Source of the DNA: Thermoproteota archaeon
GTDB taxonomy: Archaea; Thermoproteota; Thermoprotei_A; Sulfolobales; Ignicoccaceae
Direction: 5' to 3'
Assembly: GCA_013154085.1 (NCBI GenBank)
Contig: JAADDE010000036.1
Coordinates: 1-62,896, forward strand
Length of the DNA: 62,896 nucleotides
Of this stretch, positions 48,386 through 55,860 are shown in pieces; position 1 is the stretch's first letter; the number at the start of each line of letters is the position of its first letter. Made by a program: the position numbers and the translations under genes. The notes under the pieces are model-generated. The model did not search any database and was not told where the DNA came from. It saw nothing but the letters and a program-made list of their open reading frames with translations.

Positions 48386-49392
48386 AGCGGCCTGTAGGTA
48401 ACGGCAGTCCTCCCGTAAAAGGTGAGCCTTTGCGCAAACCAGCTGGCTGTTGACGATCTAAAAGCATCGAGCACAACCTCCTTCGGCTTGGCCTCTAAGA
48501 TGTAATACTCTGTATCGTCGAGATCGGCGTGGTCGCTGAAACCGACCCTCCACGCGTTGGGACCGACCTTCTGGCTCAAGACGAACCTCCAGCCGTCGAG
48601 TACGACCTTGTTGCCCGCTACCCTCTCACGCCCGAACTTGTTGAAGTGGGCGAACCTCACGTACCAGCCGGCCCTTTCCACCTCAGCTCCTTCGGCATCG
48701 CCCACCCGAAAGTATTCTCCAAAGCGGTACCCGAGGTCTTCCAGATCCTTCAAGATTCCGTATGTTCTGCGGTCCACGAGGAAGGGGGCGTCTATTCCGT
48801 AGAGGCGGAGAAGCTCCATTACCTCTTGGATCTTTCCGTGGTACGCGTAGATGTGCACCGGCCCTTCTGCGAGCAAGTGCTGAACGAGCCTCGCGAGCTC
48901 CTCCTCCATGATTCCTTTGTAGGTTCTCCGGCACATGCTACAGCCGTACGTCACGTCAACCACTAAGGCATCTAGGTCTTTCATAATGGGAGTTCTGGAG
49001 CCGGGCTCTTTGAAGTCGCCGGTGTAGCCGAAGAGGTTCCCCTCATCGTCCTCCACAAGAACTTGCACTGATCCTGGTATGTGGGTTGCCTTAATGAAGG
49101 TAATTTTTTCATAGCCGCCCCGCTTATTGTTCAGCGGCACCTTGAAGCTCTCTCCAGGATTCATAAGCTTTATCTTCCTGTTCGGCTTGAGGGATTTTAA
49201 GTGCTTCAGGAACACAAAGGTTTCGGGGGTCATCAGCACGTAAGACTGGTAGCTCAAGCTCTTTCCTATGTCCAGAGTGTGGTCGGAGTGGGCGTGCGTT
49301 ACCACCCTAACCTTCCTCCTCGCCGCGAAGCCGTCTGCGCAGACGTGGTCGCCCAGCAGCACCGCACCGCTTCCGGTTACCGTGGCCCTCAT
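48373..49392 (-). CDS. Metallo-beta-lactamase-fold nuclease, Artemis/SNM1-like
   Basis: A 339-residue protein. Metal motif THAHSDHTLD (about 33-42), then THIPGSVQVLVED, YTGDFKEPG and near the end VGFSDHADLDDTEYYI, the arrangement of the beta-CASP-like exonuclease group (archaeal mRNA 3'-processing exonuclease-like proteins). Cysteines in YGCSMCRRTYKG are unusual for the family. Likely acts on nucleic acids; DNA or RNA cannot be decided. Start ATG 49392. Overlaps the cation transporter convergently by 13 bases. Confidence 0.88.
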   Translation of the reverse strand: MRATVTGSGAVLLGDHVCADGFAARRKVRVVTHAHSDHTLDIGKSLSYQSYVLMTPETFVFLKHLKSLKPNRKIKLMNPGESFKVPLNNKRGGYEKITFIKATHIPGSVQVLVEDDEGNLFGYTGDFKEPGSRTPIMKDLDALVVDVTYGCSMCRRTYKGIMEEELARLVQHLLAEGPVHIYAYHGKIQEVMELLRLYGIDAPFLVDRRTYGILKDLEDLGYRFGEYFRVGDAEGAEVERAGWYVRFAHFNKFGRERVAGNKVVLDGWRFVLSQKVGPNAWRVGFSDHADLDDTEYYILEAKPKEVVLDAFRSSTASWFAQRLTFYGRTAVTYRPLQRM

Positions 49393-49431
49393 GATCTTCG
49401 GGCCTTCTCGGGCAGAGGAGCCTAATATTGC

Positions 49432-50028
49432 TCAGCGGAGAAGGGGCAAACTCTTCACTTGGGGGGTTCCCTTGAAGGGAATAACCAGCACGTCGATTCC
49501 ATCGCCCGAGAGGCTGTCCCTGGAGGTGGCCACAGTTATGCTCTCTACAGCCAATTTTTCTGCCTCTTCCAAGCTCATGCCTTCATTATACTCTTTGTCG
49601 AGGAGGGCCATCGCTAGGGGGGCTCCCGTGCCCACGGCAGAGTAGCTCTCCTCGACGACCGAGCCCACCGGGTCGAGCACGAATATCCTAGGCTCGTCGT
49701 CGTAGCCCCCGAACACGGTTTCGGTCAGCAACGGGAACAGCTTATTGGAGTACAAGATTAGGCCCAACAGCCTGGCGGCCGACCTTACCTTCATCCTTCT
49801 CTTGTTGCTGAGCTCGTAGTAGCGGACCTCGTTCTCTAGGGCGCGCGCGATGGCTTGCATGTCCGCGTAGAGGCCGGCGCAGGCCATGCCCATGCGTTCT
49901 CCCACCCGGAATACCTTCCTTGCCGCCTTGCTCATTATGAATCCTCCGTAGGTCATTCTCTTCTCCGCCGCCAGTACGACTCCGTCCTTGACCTTTATTC
50001 CGACAGCGGTGGCGCCGGGACCTGCCAA
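49432..50028 (-). CDS. psmB: Proteasome beta subunit lacking the catalytic threonine
   Basis: A 198-residue 20S beta subunit. Alignment on the invariant Asp/Glu 17, Arg 19 and Lys 33 pattern (DGVVLAAEKR...SKAARK) places Ala where catalytic Thr 1 should be: the N-terminus reads GPGATAVGI instead of G-TTTVGI. Crenarchaea are known to carry one such non-processed beta subunit (Sulfolobus has PATAIG at this place) together with an active one encoded elsewhere, so this is probably the structural partner. The SGDG motif near the C-terminus is intact. ATG start. Confidence 0.93.
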   Translation of the reverse strand: MAGPGATAVGIKVKDGVVLAAEKRMTYGGFIMSKAARKVFRVGERMGMACAGLYADMQAIARALENEVRYYELSNKRRMKVRSAARLLGLILYSNKLFPLLTETVFGGYDDEPRIFVLDPVGSVVEESYSAVGTGAPLAMALLDKEYNEGMSLEEAEKLAVESITVATSRDSLSGDGIDVLVIPFKGTPQVKSLPLLR

Positions 50029-50066
50029 ATCTCAGCCACCGAGGTCCGCGGGCGGTGGGGGAATAA

Positions 50067-50984
50067 TTACCAGACGCCCGTGCGCAGGTAGCGGAAGGCC
50101 GTGAAGCCGGCTATGTATCCTTGGGCGGCCGCGACGAGTATCCTCTTGGGGGCGGGGGTTATGTCGCCGGCCGCCAAGACTCCTTTAACGTTCGTCCTCA
50201 TCTTATCATCAACGACTATTTCCCTTCCCTTCATTTCAACGCCGAGGTTCTTGATCCAGTCCAGCTTAGGGGGCTCGAAGCCTATTGAAATTATTAGCTC
50301 GTCTAAGGGAAGTATCGTCTCGCCGCCGTCCTTATGAGTTACCCTCAGCGCTACGGCCTTCCCGTCCTTCACTATTATCTCTTGAGGAATGCTGTTCAGA
50401 ACGGTCTTTACTCCGGCCTCGAGCATCTTCTCGACGCTTCTCTTGGGGGCCCTGAACTGGTCTCTCCGGTGAACTATTACTACTATCGCTCCGGCCTTGG
50501 CCAAGGCTGTAGCTGTGTCGACGGCCGTGTCGCCGCCGCCCACCACCACTACCCTCTTGCCCTTGAACTCCTTCGGATCTTTGACCACGTAGTGTACATT
50601 GGGCGCGTCCTCGTTCGGCAAGCCGAGCCTGCGCGGCTTGCCCAATATGCCGGTTGCTATTATAATTACCCTACCTTCATAGACACTACCGCTCTCCGTT
50701 ATTACTACAAATTTTTCCTCTTCCTTCTTCACCTCGGTAACGCGCCTCCCCTCTTCAACTTCTATCCCAAAGAATTCAACCATCTGCTCGAAGGCTTTAG
50801 CAATCTCTATTGCGTCTTTTCCGTCGAACCCCGGATAGTTTTCGACCGGCTTCCAAGCGTAGGAGTATACAGTCGCCATTACCCTCTCTGCCTCCAAGAC
50901 GAGCGGGCTTGCGCCGTACTGTTTGAGCGTGGCAGCTGCCGTTAAGCCGGCCGGACCGCCGCCGATGATCAGCGCGTCCCTCAA
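50067..50984 (-). CDS. TrxR-like ferredoxin/NAD(P)H oxidoreductase without the CxxC motif
   Basis: About 305 residues. FAD motif ALIIGGGPAGLTAAATLK, NAD(P)H motif VVVVGGGDTAVDTATALA with HRRD (basic residues favour NADPH), and AAGDITPAPKRILVAAAQGYIAG for FAD. Thioredoxin reductases have CxxC before the NAD(P)H domain; here that region (GKPRRLGLPNEDAPNVHYVVK) has no cysteine, as in ferredoxin:NADP reductases of the YumC type and related archaeal enzymes. Likely links ferredoxin or another carrier with NAD(P)H. TTG at 50984 overlaps the upstream stop (TTGA); GTG 51002 is the alternative. Confidence 0.88.
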   Translation of the reverse strand: MRDALIIGGGPAGLTAAATLKQYGASPLVLEAERVMATVYSYAWKPVENYPGFDGKDAIEIAKAFEQMVEFFGIEVEEGRRVTEVKKEEEKFVVITESGSVYEGRVIIIATGILGKPRRLGLPNEDAPNVHYVVKDPKEFKGKRVVVVGGGDTAVDTATALAKAGAIVVIVHRRDQFRAPKRSVEKMLEAGVKTVLNSIPQEIIVKDGKAVALRVTHKDGGETILPLDELIISIGFEPPKLDWIKNLGVEMKGREIVVDDKMRTNVKGVLAAGDITPAPKRILVAAAQGYIAGFTAFRYLRTGVW

Positions 50985-51829
50985 CCCACGTTCCCCCCAC
51001 ACAGGACGGAGGCTAGGTCATTAAGGCCCACGTAGCTGGCTATCAGCCCGTAGAACGAGGAGCAGGGGGAGGGCTCCAAGGGGTTGTAGAGGTGATAACA
51101 GGCTGACGGCAACCACTCAGCCTTGCCGATTCCCTTAAGTATACACTGAGCCTTGCCCGTCAAGGGGCTGTCCGAGGGCTGAGGAAGCAACGTCAGGACG
51201 TAGTGCGCATAGGCCATCGTAGTCAGCCTTGATGCCAGATTCGCCATAGTCACGGCCCTTCTGGCCAGCTCCTCATTGAAGTCGCCCGGCAAGTTGTTTA
51301 TTGTATTATTTATAGTATTACTCAGGTTCAGCATGGTCTTGTAGGAGTGGACGTAGACGACCCTAGTTGAGTTTATGCACGTAGCCGTCGTGCAGGATGC
51401 CTTGTAAAGGGAGAAGGCCGCCGCCACTCCGAAGTTGCCCAAAGCCCTTGAGTAGTCCACATAGTCGTTCAAGCTTTCGAAGTGATAGAACTTCAGGAGG
51501 TGCTGGACCAGCTGAACGTAGTAGAGGGACGAAACGTAGTGCGCCAGCGCCGTGTCGTAAACCCCGTTTAGGTACAGCAAGTGGCCCGCTCTGTAGAGCC
51601 TCCTCGCCTCCTCCAAGTACTTAGATGCTGCCTCGTAGAGCACCTTCTGGTAGCCAGACTGAGGCTTGAGAAGCACCATTTCTGTCGCAAGCTTTTCCAC
51701 GTAAACCTTGTTTAAGTTGTCGTAGCTCAGCGCCAGCCCTTCGTCCACTTCTATGCCCAGAGGCTTATCTGGTTGGCACGCCGCGAAGATTATTGCGGCC
51801 ATCATTAAGAGTGCCAGCGAGGCCCGCAA
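50981..51829 (-). CDS. Exported helical protein, possible lipoprotein
   Basis: About 282 residues from TTG 51829. The N-terminus is a signal sequence (RASLALLMMAAIIFAACQPD) with a Cys after Ala-Ala, which could be a lipoprotein-type site. The mature part is mostly helical with repeated patterns like LEEARRLYRAGHLLYLNGVYDTALAHY, TPR-like in flavour, plus sequons (NST, NLS, NNT) and six or seven cysteines near the C-terminus that could form disulfides. Function unknown. It is coupled to the following flavoprotein gene by a four-base overlap and follows the methyltransferase by 17 bases. Confidence 0.65.
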   Translation of the reverse strand: MRASLALLMMAAIIFAACQPDKPLGIEVDEGLALSYDNLNKVYVEKLATEMVLLKPQSGYQKVLYEAASKYLEEARRLYRAGHLLYLNGVYDTALAHYVSSLYYVQLVQHLLKFYHFESLNDYVDYSRALGNFGVAAAFSLYKASCTTATCINSTRVVYVHSYKTMLNLSNTINNTINNLPGDFNEELARRAVTMANLASRLTTMAYAHYVLTLLPQPSDSPLTGKAQCILKGIGKAEWLPSACYHLYNPLEPSPCSSFYGLIASYVGLNDLASVLCGGNVG

Positions 51830-51846
51830 GACCGTTGCCCCTGTGC

Positions 51847-52785
51847 TCAGCCTTTCGAGCCTGTATAAGCGGTGCACACGTAGCGGGCCAAGCTCCTGTG
51901 GACCCTCATCACGTGGCACTTGTTCAGCCGCAACGGGAGTCCTCGGAGGAGATCCCCGACCTCCACGGAAGTGGACGCGGCAAAGACCACCCAAGAGCTT
52001 GGCTTGAGGACTCTCGAGGCCTCGCTCAAGAACTCCCGAAGGAGCTCCTCCGCGCCGTGAGCCAAGCTGACGACGCTTCTTCCGTAGGGAGGATCGGTGG
52101 CTATCGCGTGAAAGGCTGAAGAGCGGAACGGCAACGAGGCGGAGTCCTCCAGCACGTGCTCGCACGTTAGCTTGAGGTATTCGGTGTTTATCTTGGAGCC
52201 GTAAGCCATGCTGGGGTCCAAGTCCGCGCAGTAAGGAACGGCTCCCACCCGCGCCGCCTCGTGGGCTATTGAGCCGGTGCCGCAGAAGGGGTCCAACAGC
52301 CTTTCTCCTTCCTTCACGCGGGCCAAGTTAACCATGGCCCTCGCCAGCAGAGGATCCATGGACCCCGGAGAGAAGAAAGGGCCGCGCGGGCTCTTGCCGC
52401 GAAGCCTCTTAGCCGGATCTTTGGAGATTATGTAAAATCCTTCTGTGGCTATGGCATATATCTTGTCTTCGCCCTCGGGCAACTTGACGGAGACTTCGGG
52501 GACCTCGAAGCCCCCGAGCTTCCTCTTCCTAATCCTTCCGGCACACTCCTCGAACCAGCTACAAGAGGTCTCGTCGCATATCGCGCACACCTTACCCATC
52601 TCCTTTATGAATGCGCTCCTCTTCATCGTTATTTTTGAACATTCATAGTTGCCCTCTGCGAGCACCAAGTTGTAGTGGACGGACAGCGTTCGGAGAGGAC
52701 AAGAGTATGCCTCGTGGAGCGCCTCCAGCTCCTCCAGAGGCAGAGTTCGGTGCGTCCCGGAGGTCAGGAAGTAAAGGACTTCCAA
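51847..52785 (-). CDS. tRNA guanine-N2 methyltransferase, Trm11/TrmG10-like
   Basis: A 312-residue SAM-dependent methyltransferase. The SAM loop is LLDPFCGTGSIAHEAAR (about 163-179) and the catalytic motif is TDPPYGRS (about 227-234), the D/N-P-P-Y form used for amino-group methylation of guanine. The N-terminal 130 residues include a short THUMP-like RNA-binding part and four cysteines (CAICDETSCSWFEEC) that may hold zinc. Likely makes m2G at position 10 or a nearby site of tRNA. TTG, GTG or ATG start near 52785; it overlaps the flavoprotein gene upstream by 22 bases. Confidence 0.88.
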   Translation of the reverse strand: MEVLYFLTSGTHRTLPLEELEALHEAYSCPLRTLSVHYNLVLAEGNYECSKITMKRSAFIKEMGKVCAICDETSCSWFEECAGRIRKRKLGGFEVPEVSVKLPEGEDKIYAIATEGFYIISKDPAKRLRGKSPRGPFFSPGSMDPLLARAMVNLARVKEGERLLDPFCGTGSIAHEAARVGAVPYCADLDPSMAYGSKINTEYLKLTCEHVLEDSASLPFRSSAFHAIATDPPYGRSVVSLAHGAEELLREFLSEASRVLKPSSWVVFAASTSVEVGDLLRGLPLRLNKCHVMRVHRSLARYVCTAYTGSKG

Positions 52786-53471
52786 GGCTTCTCAGCCTTC
52801 TCCTCCTCTTTCTTAGCAACGTCCTCGAGCCACGGCCTCAGTTCCTTTTCGAACCAGTTGAAGAGGCTCGGGTCGTACCACTTCTCCACCCTCTCTCCCC
52901 TCATTGCCTTTATCATCATTACCACAGACCTCCCCACGTTTAAGGCATCGGTGACGAAGGCTCTGTTTTCCAGCGCGTCCCTGAGGTCGTTCGTATATGC
53001 CATGCTCCAAGGAGGTATTATTGTTCCCATGGAGTTTAAAATAGACATAAGCTGCGCCACCGCAAACATAGATCCCGTGTCGTTTCCGGTGGCTATTATT
53101 CCGACCACCTTCCCGTCCAGCCAGCTCTTGCCGTCTATGTGTATCATGTTCTCCAGTGCCGTTAGTCTGTCAATTACGTTCTTCATCACGGCGCTCGGCG
53201 AGTACCAATAAACCGGAGTCGCGAACACTATTCCGTCCGCTTCTAAGATCGCGTCATAGACCTTCTTCATGTCGTCCTTTATTATGCACGGGTACCTACA
53301 AGCCTTCACGTCCTCGGAGACGCAACCGAGGCAGGGCTTCAGGCTCAGCTCGTATAGGTGGAGCCACTCCGTCTCAGCCCCGTACCTCTCAGCAGCCTTT
53401 AAGGCCAGCATGAGGCCCTTGAACGAATTACCGTACCTCCTCGGCGAGCCCAAAAGGCCTAGCACTTTCAA
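52764..53471 (-). CDS. Iron-sulfur flavoprotein (NADPH-dependent FMN reductase family)
   Basis: A 235-residue flavodoxin-like protein. FMN loop GSPRRYGNSFKGL at the N-terminus, then the compact cysteine motif CLGCVSEDVKACRYPC (about 47-62) that binds a [4Fe-4S] cluster in iron-sulfur flavoproteins, and ATPVYWYSPSAVMKNVIDR in the FMN site. Electron transfer to an unknown acceptor; family members protect against oxygen or reduce quinone-like compounds. TTG start at 53471, supported by a TATA-like GATTAATTTC about 37 bases upstream. Confidence 0.9.
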   Translation of the reverse strand: MKVLGLLGSPRRYGNSFKGLMLALKAAERYGAETEWLHLYELSLKPCLGCVSEDVKACRYPCIIKDDMKKVYDAILEADGIVFATPVYWYSPSAVMKNVIDRLTALENMIHIDGKSWLDGKVVGIIATGNDTGSMFAVAQLMSILNSMGTIIPPWSMAYTNDLRDALENRAFVTDALNVGRSVVMMIKAMRGERVEKWYDPSLFNWFEKELRPWLEDVAKKEEEKAEKPWKSFTS

Positions 53472-53502
53472 GCTTCCGACCTCCCGCGGGCCGTGGGCGG
53501 GG

Positions 53503-53513
53503 AGAAATTAATC
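53503..53513 (-). promoter_or_regulatory. TATA element for the iron-sulfur flavoprotein gene
   Basis: GATTAATTTCT on the minus strand, centred 37 bases before the TTG at 53471. Confidence 0.5.
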
Positions 53514-53562
53514 GCCGATGATGAGCGTGGGCTACTAGAGCTGAAAACGGATGAAGGTGCGA

Positions 53563-53577
53563 CCTCGGGGCCCGAGG
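53563..53577 (-). terminator. Hairpin just after lysZ
   Basis: CCTCGGGCCCCGAGG folds into a 5-6 bp GC stem directly after the lysZ stop codon on the minus strand, followed by a pyrimidine-rich stretch with TTTT about 20 bases on. It may stop or stabilise the lysZ transcript before the flavoprotein promoter. Confidence 0.4.
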
Positions 53578-53578
53578 C

Positions 53579-54370
53579 TTACACTATCCACGTGCCCTCT
53601 CCTTTCTTTATACAAGAGAGGGGCGACTCCTTCGTGCCGTCGCATATTATTACCTTCGTTCCCTCCTTTGCGACCCTTCCAGCCATGATTATCTTTATGT
53701 TCATTCCCGGTCCCACGCGCTTCGCGAAGTCCTCAGCCTCTGAGGACTTGATTTCCCTCACCACCTCGCCGTCGATCAGCACCCCAGGGACGTCGGTAAG
53801 CAGTACCAAGTACTCTGCCTTTACGGCCTTTGCTATTTCGGCCGCCATCTGGTCCCCATTGACGTTGAGCAACTCTCCTTCAGTGCCGAGGGCTATGGGG
53901 GCGACCACTGGAGTTATGCCCATGTCTAGAAGCGTCCTCAAGAGCTCGGGCCTCACTTCCTTTATCTTGCCCGTCAGGCCGCCGGGTATGACTCTCTTCA
54001 CTTCCCTCTCGCCGACCTTCTCCCTGACAATGACTTTCTTCTTCCTTTCCGCAATTACTGTAGGACCATCGGCGCCGGTTATGCCGGCGGCTCTTCCTCC
54101 TTCTGCGCTTATCATTGATACTATTTTCTTGTTCAGCAAGCCGCCCAGCACGGCCACAAACACTTCCAGCTCCTTCTCGTCCGTGTAACGGAACTTTATT
54201 CCAGAGGCGGAAACCTTGAACTGCGGCTCCATGCCCATTCTCTTCTCCCATTCATCCACGAGGTCGCCGCCTCCGTGAACGAAGATTACGTCGTTTCTCT
54301 TCGCTATGTCCTTTACTATGTTCTTCATGTTGTTCATTAATGTCCTCCCGCCCGCTTTGACCACTATCAC
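53579..54370 (-). CDS. lysZ: [LysW]-aminoadipate/[LysW]-glutamate kinase
   Basis: An amino-acid-kinase-fold enzyme of 263 residues that phosphorylates the side chain carboxyl of alpha-aminoadipate or glutamate bound to the carrier protein LysW, in crenarchaeal lysine and arginine synthesis. VVKAGGRTL at the N-terminus, FVHGGGDLVDEW, the crenarchaeal substrate region GIKFRYTDEKELEVF, NVNGDQMAAEIA and LTDVPGVL are visible. It resembles ArgB but has the LysZ-type substrate loop. GTG start. The rest of the lys/arg cluster is not here. Shares a TATA region with tRNA-Lys. Confidence 0.93.
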   Translation of the reverse strand: MIVVKAGGRTLMNNMKNIVKDIAKRNDVIFVHGGGDLVDEWEKRMGMEPQFKVSASGIKFRYTDEKELEVFVAVLGGLLNKKIVSMISAEGGRAAGITGADGPTVIAERKKKVIVREKVGEREVKRVIPGGLTGKIKEVRPELLRTLLDMGITPVVAPIALGTEGELLNVNGDQMAAEIAKAVKAEYLVLLTDVPGVLIDGEVVREIKSSEAEDFAKRVGPGMNIKIIMAGRVAKEGTKVIICDGTKESPLSCIKKGEGTWIV

Positions 54371-54401
54371 AGCAAGACGCCTCCGTCTGCCGTTGCGCGG
54401 A

Positions 54402-54412
54402 AAAATTTAAAA
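54402..54412. promoter_or_regulatory. Shared TATA element between lysZ and tRNA-Lys
   Basis: AAAATTTAAAA lies 34 bases before the tRNA and, read the other way (TTTTAAATTTT), 37 bases before the lysZ GTG. Its near-perfect symmetry fits both directions. Confidence 0.55.
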
Positions 54413-54440
54413 CGGCTTAAGCGCCCCACTCGCGGAGGCT

Positions 54441-54547
54441 GGGCCCGTAGCTCAGCATGGTAGAGCGGCGGGCTCTTAACCCGTAGAGGCGGGGCTTGGC
54501 CCGTTCCGCCGCGGAAGTCCCGGGTTCAAATCCCGGCGGGCCCGCCA
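54441..54547 (+). tRNA. tRNA-Lys (CTT) with an intron in the variable region
   Basis: Acceptor GGGCCCG/CGGGCCC, D arm GCTC-AGCATGGTA-GAGC, anticodon stem GCGGG/CCCGT with loop CTCTTAA (anticodon CTT), T arm CCGGG-TTCAAAT-CCCGG, CCA encoded. A 30-base insertion follows the anticodon stem and folds into its own hairpin (GGCGG...CCGCC). Removing it gives a normal 77-base tRNA. Exact ends cannot be fixed within two bases: 54485-54514, 54486-54515 or 54487-54516; the last gives the usual AGGTC variable loop. An intron there, not at 37/38, is non-canonical. Confidence 0.88.
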
Positions 54548-54603
54548 CAAGAGCCCCGGGCTCCTATTTACCTCCCCTCGGCTCCGACCTCTGGACCCGA
54601 GCC

Positions 54604-55860
54604 TTGAGGGTGGCCGTCGTAGGACTCGGATACGTGGGCCTTCCGCTCGCGGTGGCTCTGGCGTCGAAGGGCTTCGAAGTGATTGGCATTGACATAGACG
54701 AAGAAAAGGTAAAGAAGGTAAACGAAGGGGTTCCGCCCATTGAGGAGCCCGGCCTACCAGAGATGCTCGCAGAGGTCGTCGAGAGGAAAAAGCTGAGAGC
54801 CACGACGAATTACGATGAAATCAAGAATGTTGACGCAATTATAATTGCAGTCCCCACGCCGGTTAAGGAAGGAAAGGCGGACCTCAGCTTCTTGGAGAGC
54901 GCGCTAACAGAGATAGGGAAGAGGCTGAGAAGGGGACAGTTAGTAATAATAGAGTCGACGATACCTCCGGGCACCACTCAAGGCTTGGCCAAGGAGGTGC
55001 TCGAGAGGGTCAGCGGGCTCCGGCACGGAGAGTTCAAGCTGGCACATGCGCCGGAGAGGCTGGCTCCGGGCAAGGCTATGACCGAGCTGTTCACAGTAAC
55101 TAAGCTCGTCGGCGGCGTAACGCCCGAAGACGCGGAGGCCGCGGCTGAGCTGTACCGGAAGCTCACTTCCGGGGGCGTAATCACAACAAGCGCGATAAAT
55201 GCGGAGATGAGCAAGCTGGCAGAGAACACCTACAGGGACTTAAACATAGCGTTCGCGAACGCGCTGGCCATCTTAGCAGAGAAGCTGGGGGCGGACGTGT
55301 GGGAGGTGATAAGACTCGCCAACACGCACCCCCGCGTTAACGTACACCTCCCGGGCCCCGGAGTGGGCGGGCCGTGCCTAACTAAGGACCCCTACATGCT
55401 GGCCTACCCAATGGAGGGATTGCCGAGAGACTTGATCATAATCGGTAGGAAGATAAATGAAAGCATGCCGCAGCACTTCGCGGAGCTCGTGAGGGAGCTG
55501 GCCGAGCCGGGGAGCAAGGTAGCGCTCTTGGGCTTGGCGTACAAAGGGGGTGTGGACGACATAAGGGAAAGCCCCACCTTGAAGATATACGAGCTCCTCA
55601 AGGACGACTACGAGGTAAGCGTGCACGATCCCTACGTGAAGCAGTCGCCAATACCTTTCACCAACGACCTCGAGGAAGCTGTCAAGGGGGCCAGCTTGAT
55701 AGCTGTCGTCACAGACCACCCAGACTACAAGGAGCTCGACTGGGAGAAGCTGGCTGGACTCGTGAAGGAAAAGAAGGTTTTGGACGGGAGGAAAATCATA
55801 AATAAGGAGGAGGCAGTAAAGCACGGCTTCGAGTACAGGGCGCTGGGCGTGGGACTGTGA
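54604..55860 (+). CDS. wecC: UDP-N-acetyl-D-mannosaminuronate dehydrogenase (WecC type)
   Basis: Oxidises a UDP-sugar (UDP-ManNAc by context) to its uronic acid with NAD. About 418 residues. Rossmann motif VAVVGLGYVGLPLAVALA, VPTPVKEGKADLS, ESTIPPGTT, AHAPERLAPG, AENTYRDLNIAFANALA and the catalytic Cys in GVGGPCLTKDPYM. The next gene is the matching 2-epimerase. TTG at 54604, chosen because it puts the Rossmann strand at the N-terminus and because a TATA-like CCTATTTACC lies about 42 bases upstream; the longer frame runs through tRNA-Lys. Likely supplies ManNAcA for surface glycans or N-glycans. Confidence 0.92.
   Translation: MRVAVVGLGYVGLPLAVALASKGFEVIGIDIDEEKVKKVNEGVPPIEEPGLPEMLAEVVERKKLRATTNYDEIKNVDAIIIAVPTPVKEGKADLSFLESALTEIGKRLRRGQLVIIESTIPPGTTQGLAKEVLERVSGLRHGEFKLAHAPERLAPGKAMTELFTVTKLVGGVTPEDAEAAAELYRKLTSGGVITTSAINAEMSKLAENTYRDLNIAFANALAILAEKLGADVWEVIRLANTHPRVNVHLPGPGVGGPCLTKDPYMLAYPMEGLPRDLIIIGRKINESMPQHFAELVRELAEPGSKVALLGLAYKGGVDDIRESPTLKIYELLKDDYEVSVHDPYVKQSPIPFTNDLEEAVKGASLIAVVTDHPDYKELDWEKLAGLVKEKKVLDGRKIINKEEAVKHGFEYRALGVGL

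Noticed and set aside
53518-53575. C/D-like boxes on the plus strand (ATGATGA, CTGA, GATGA, CCGA) before the lysZ end, with a guide-like match to the initiator tRNA anticodon stem
   Set aside because: Spacers of 16-17 bases are too long, the final D box is not CTGA, and the GC hairpin in it is better explained as the end of the lysZ transcript. The tRNA match is a GC-rich stretch that also pairs with itself.
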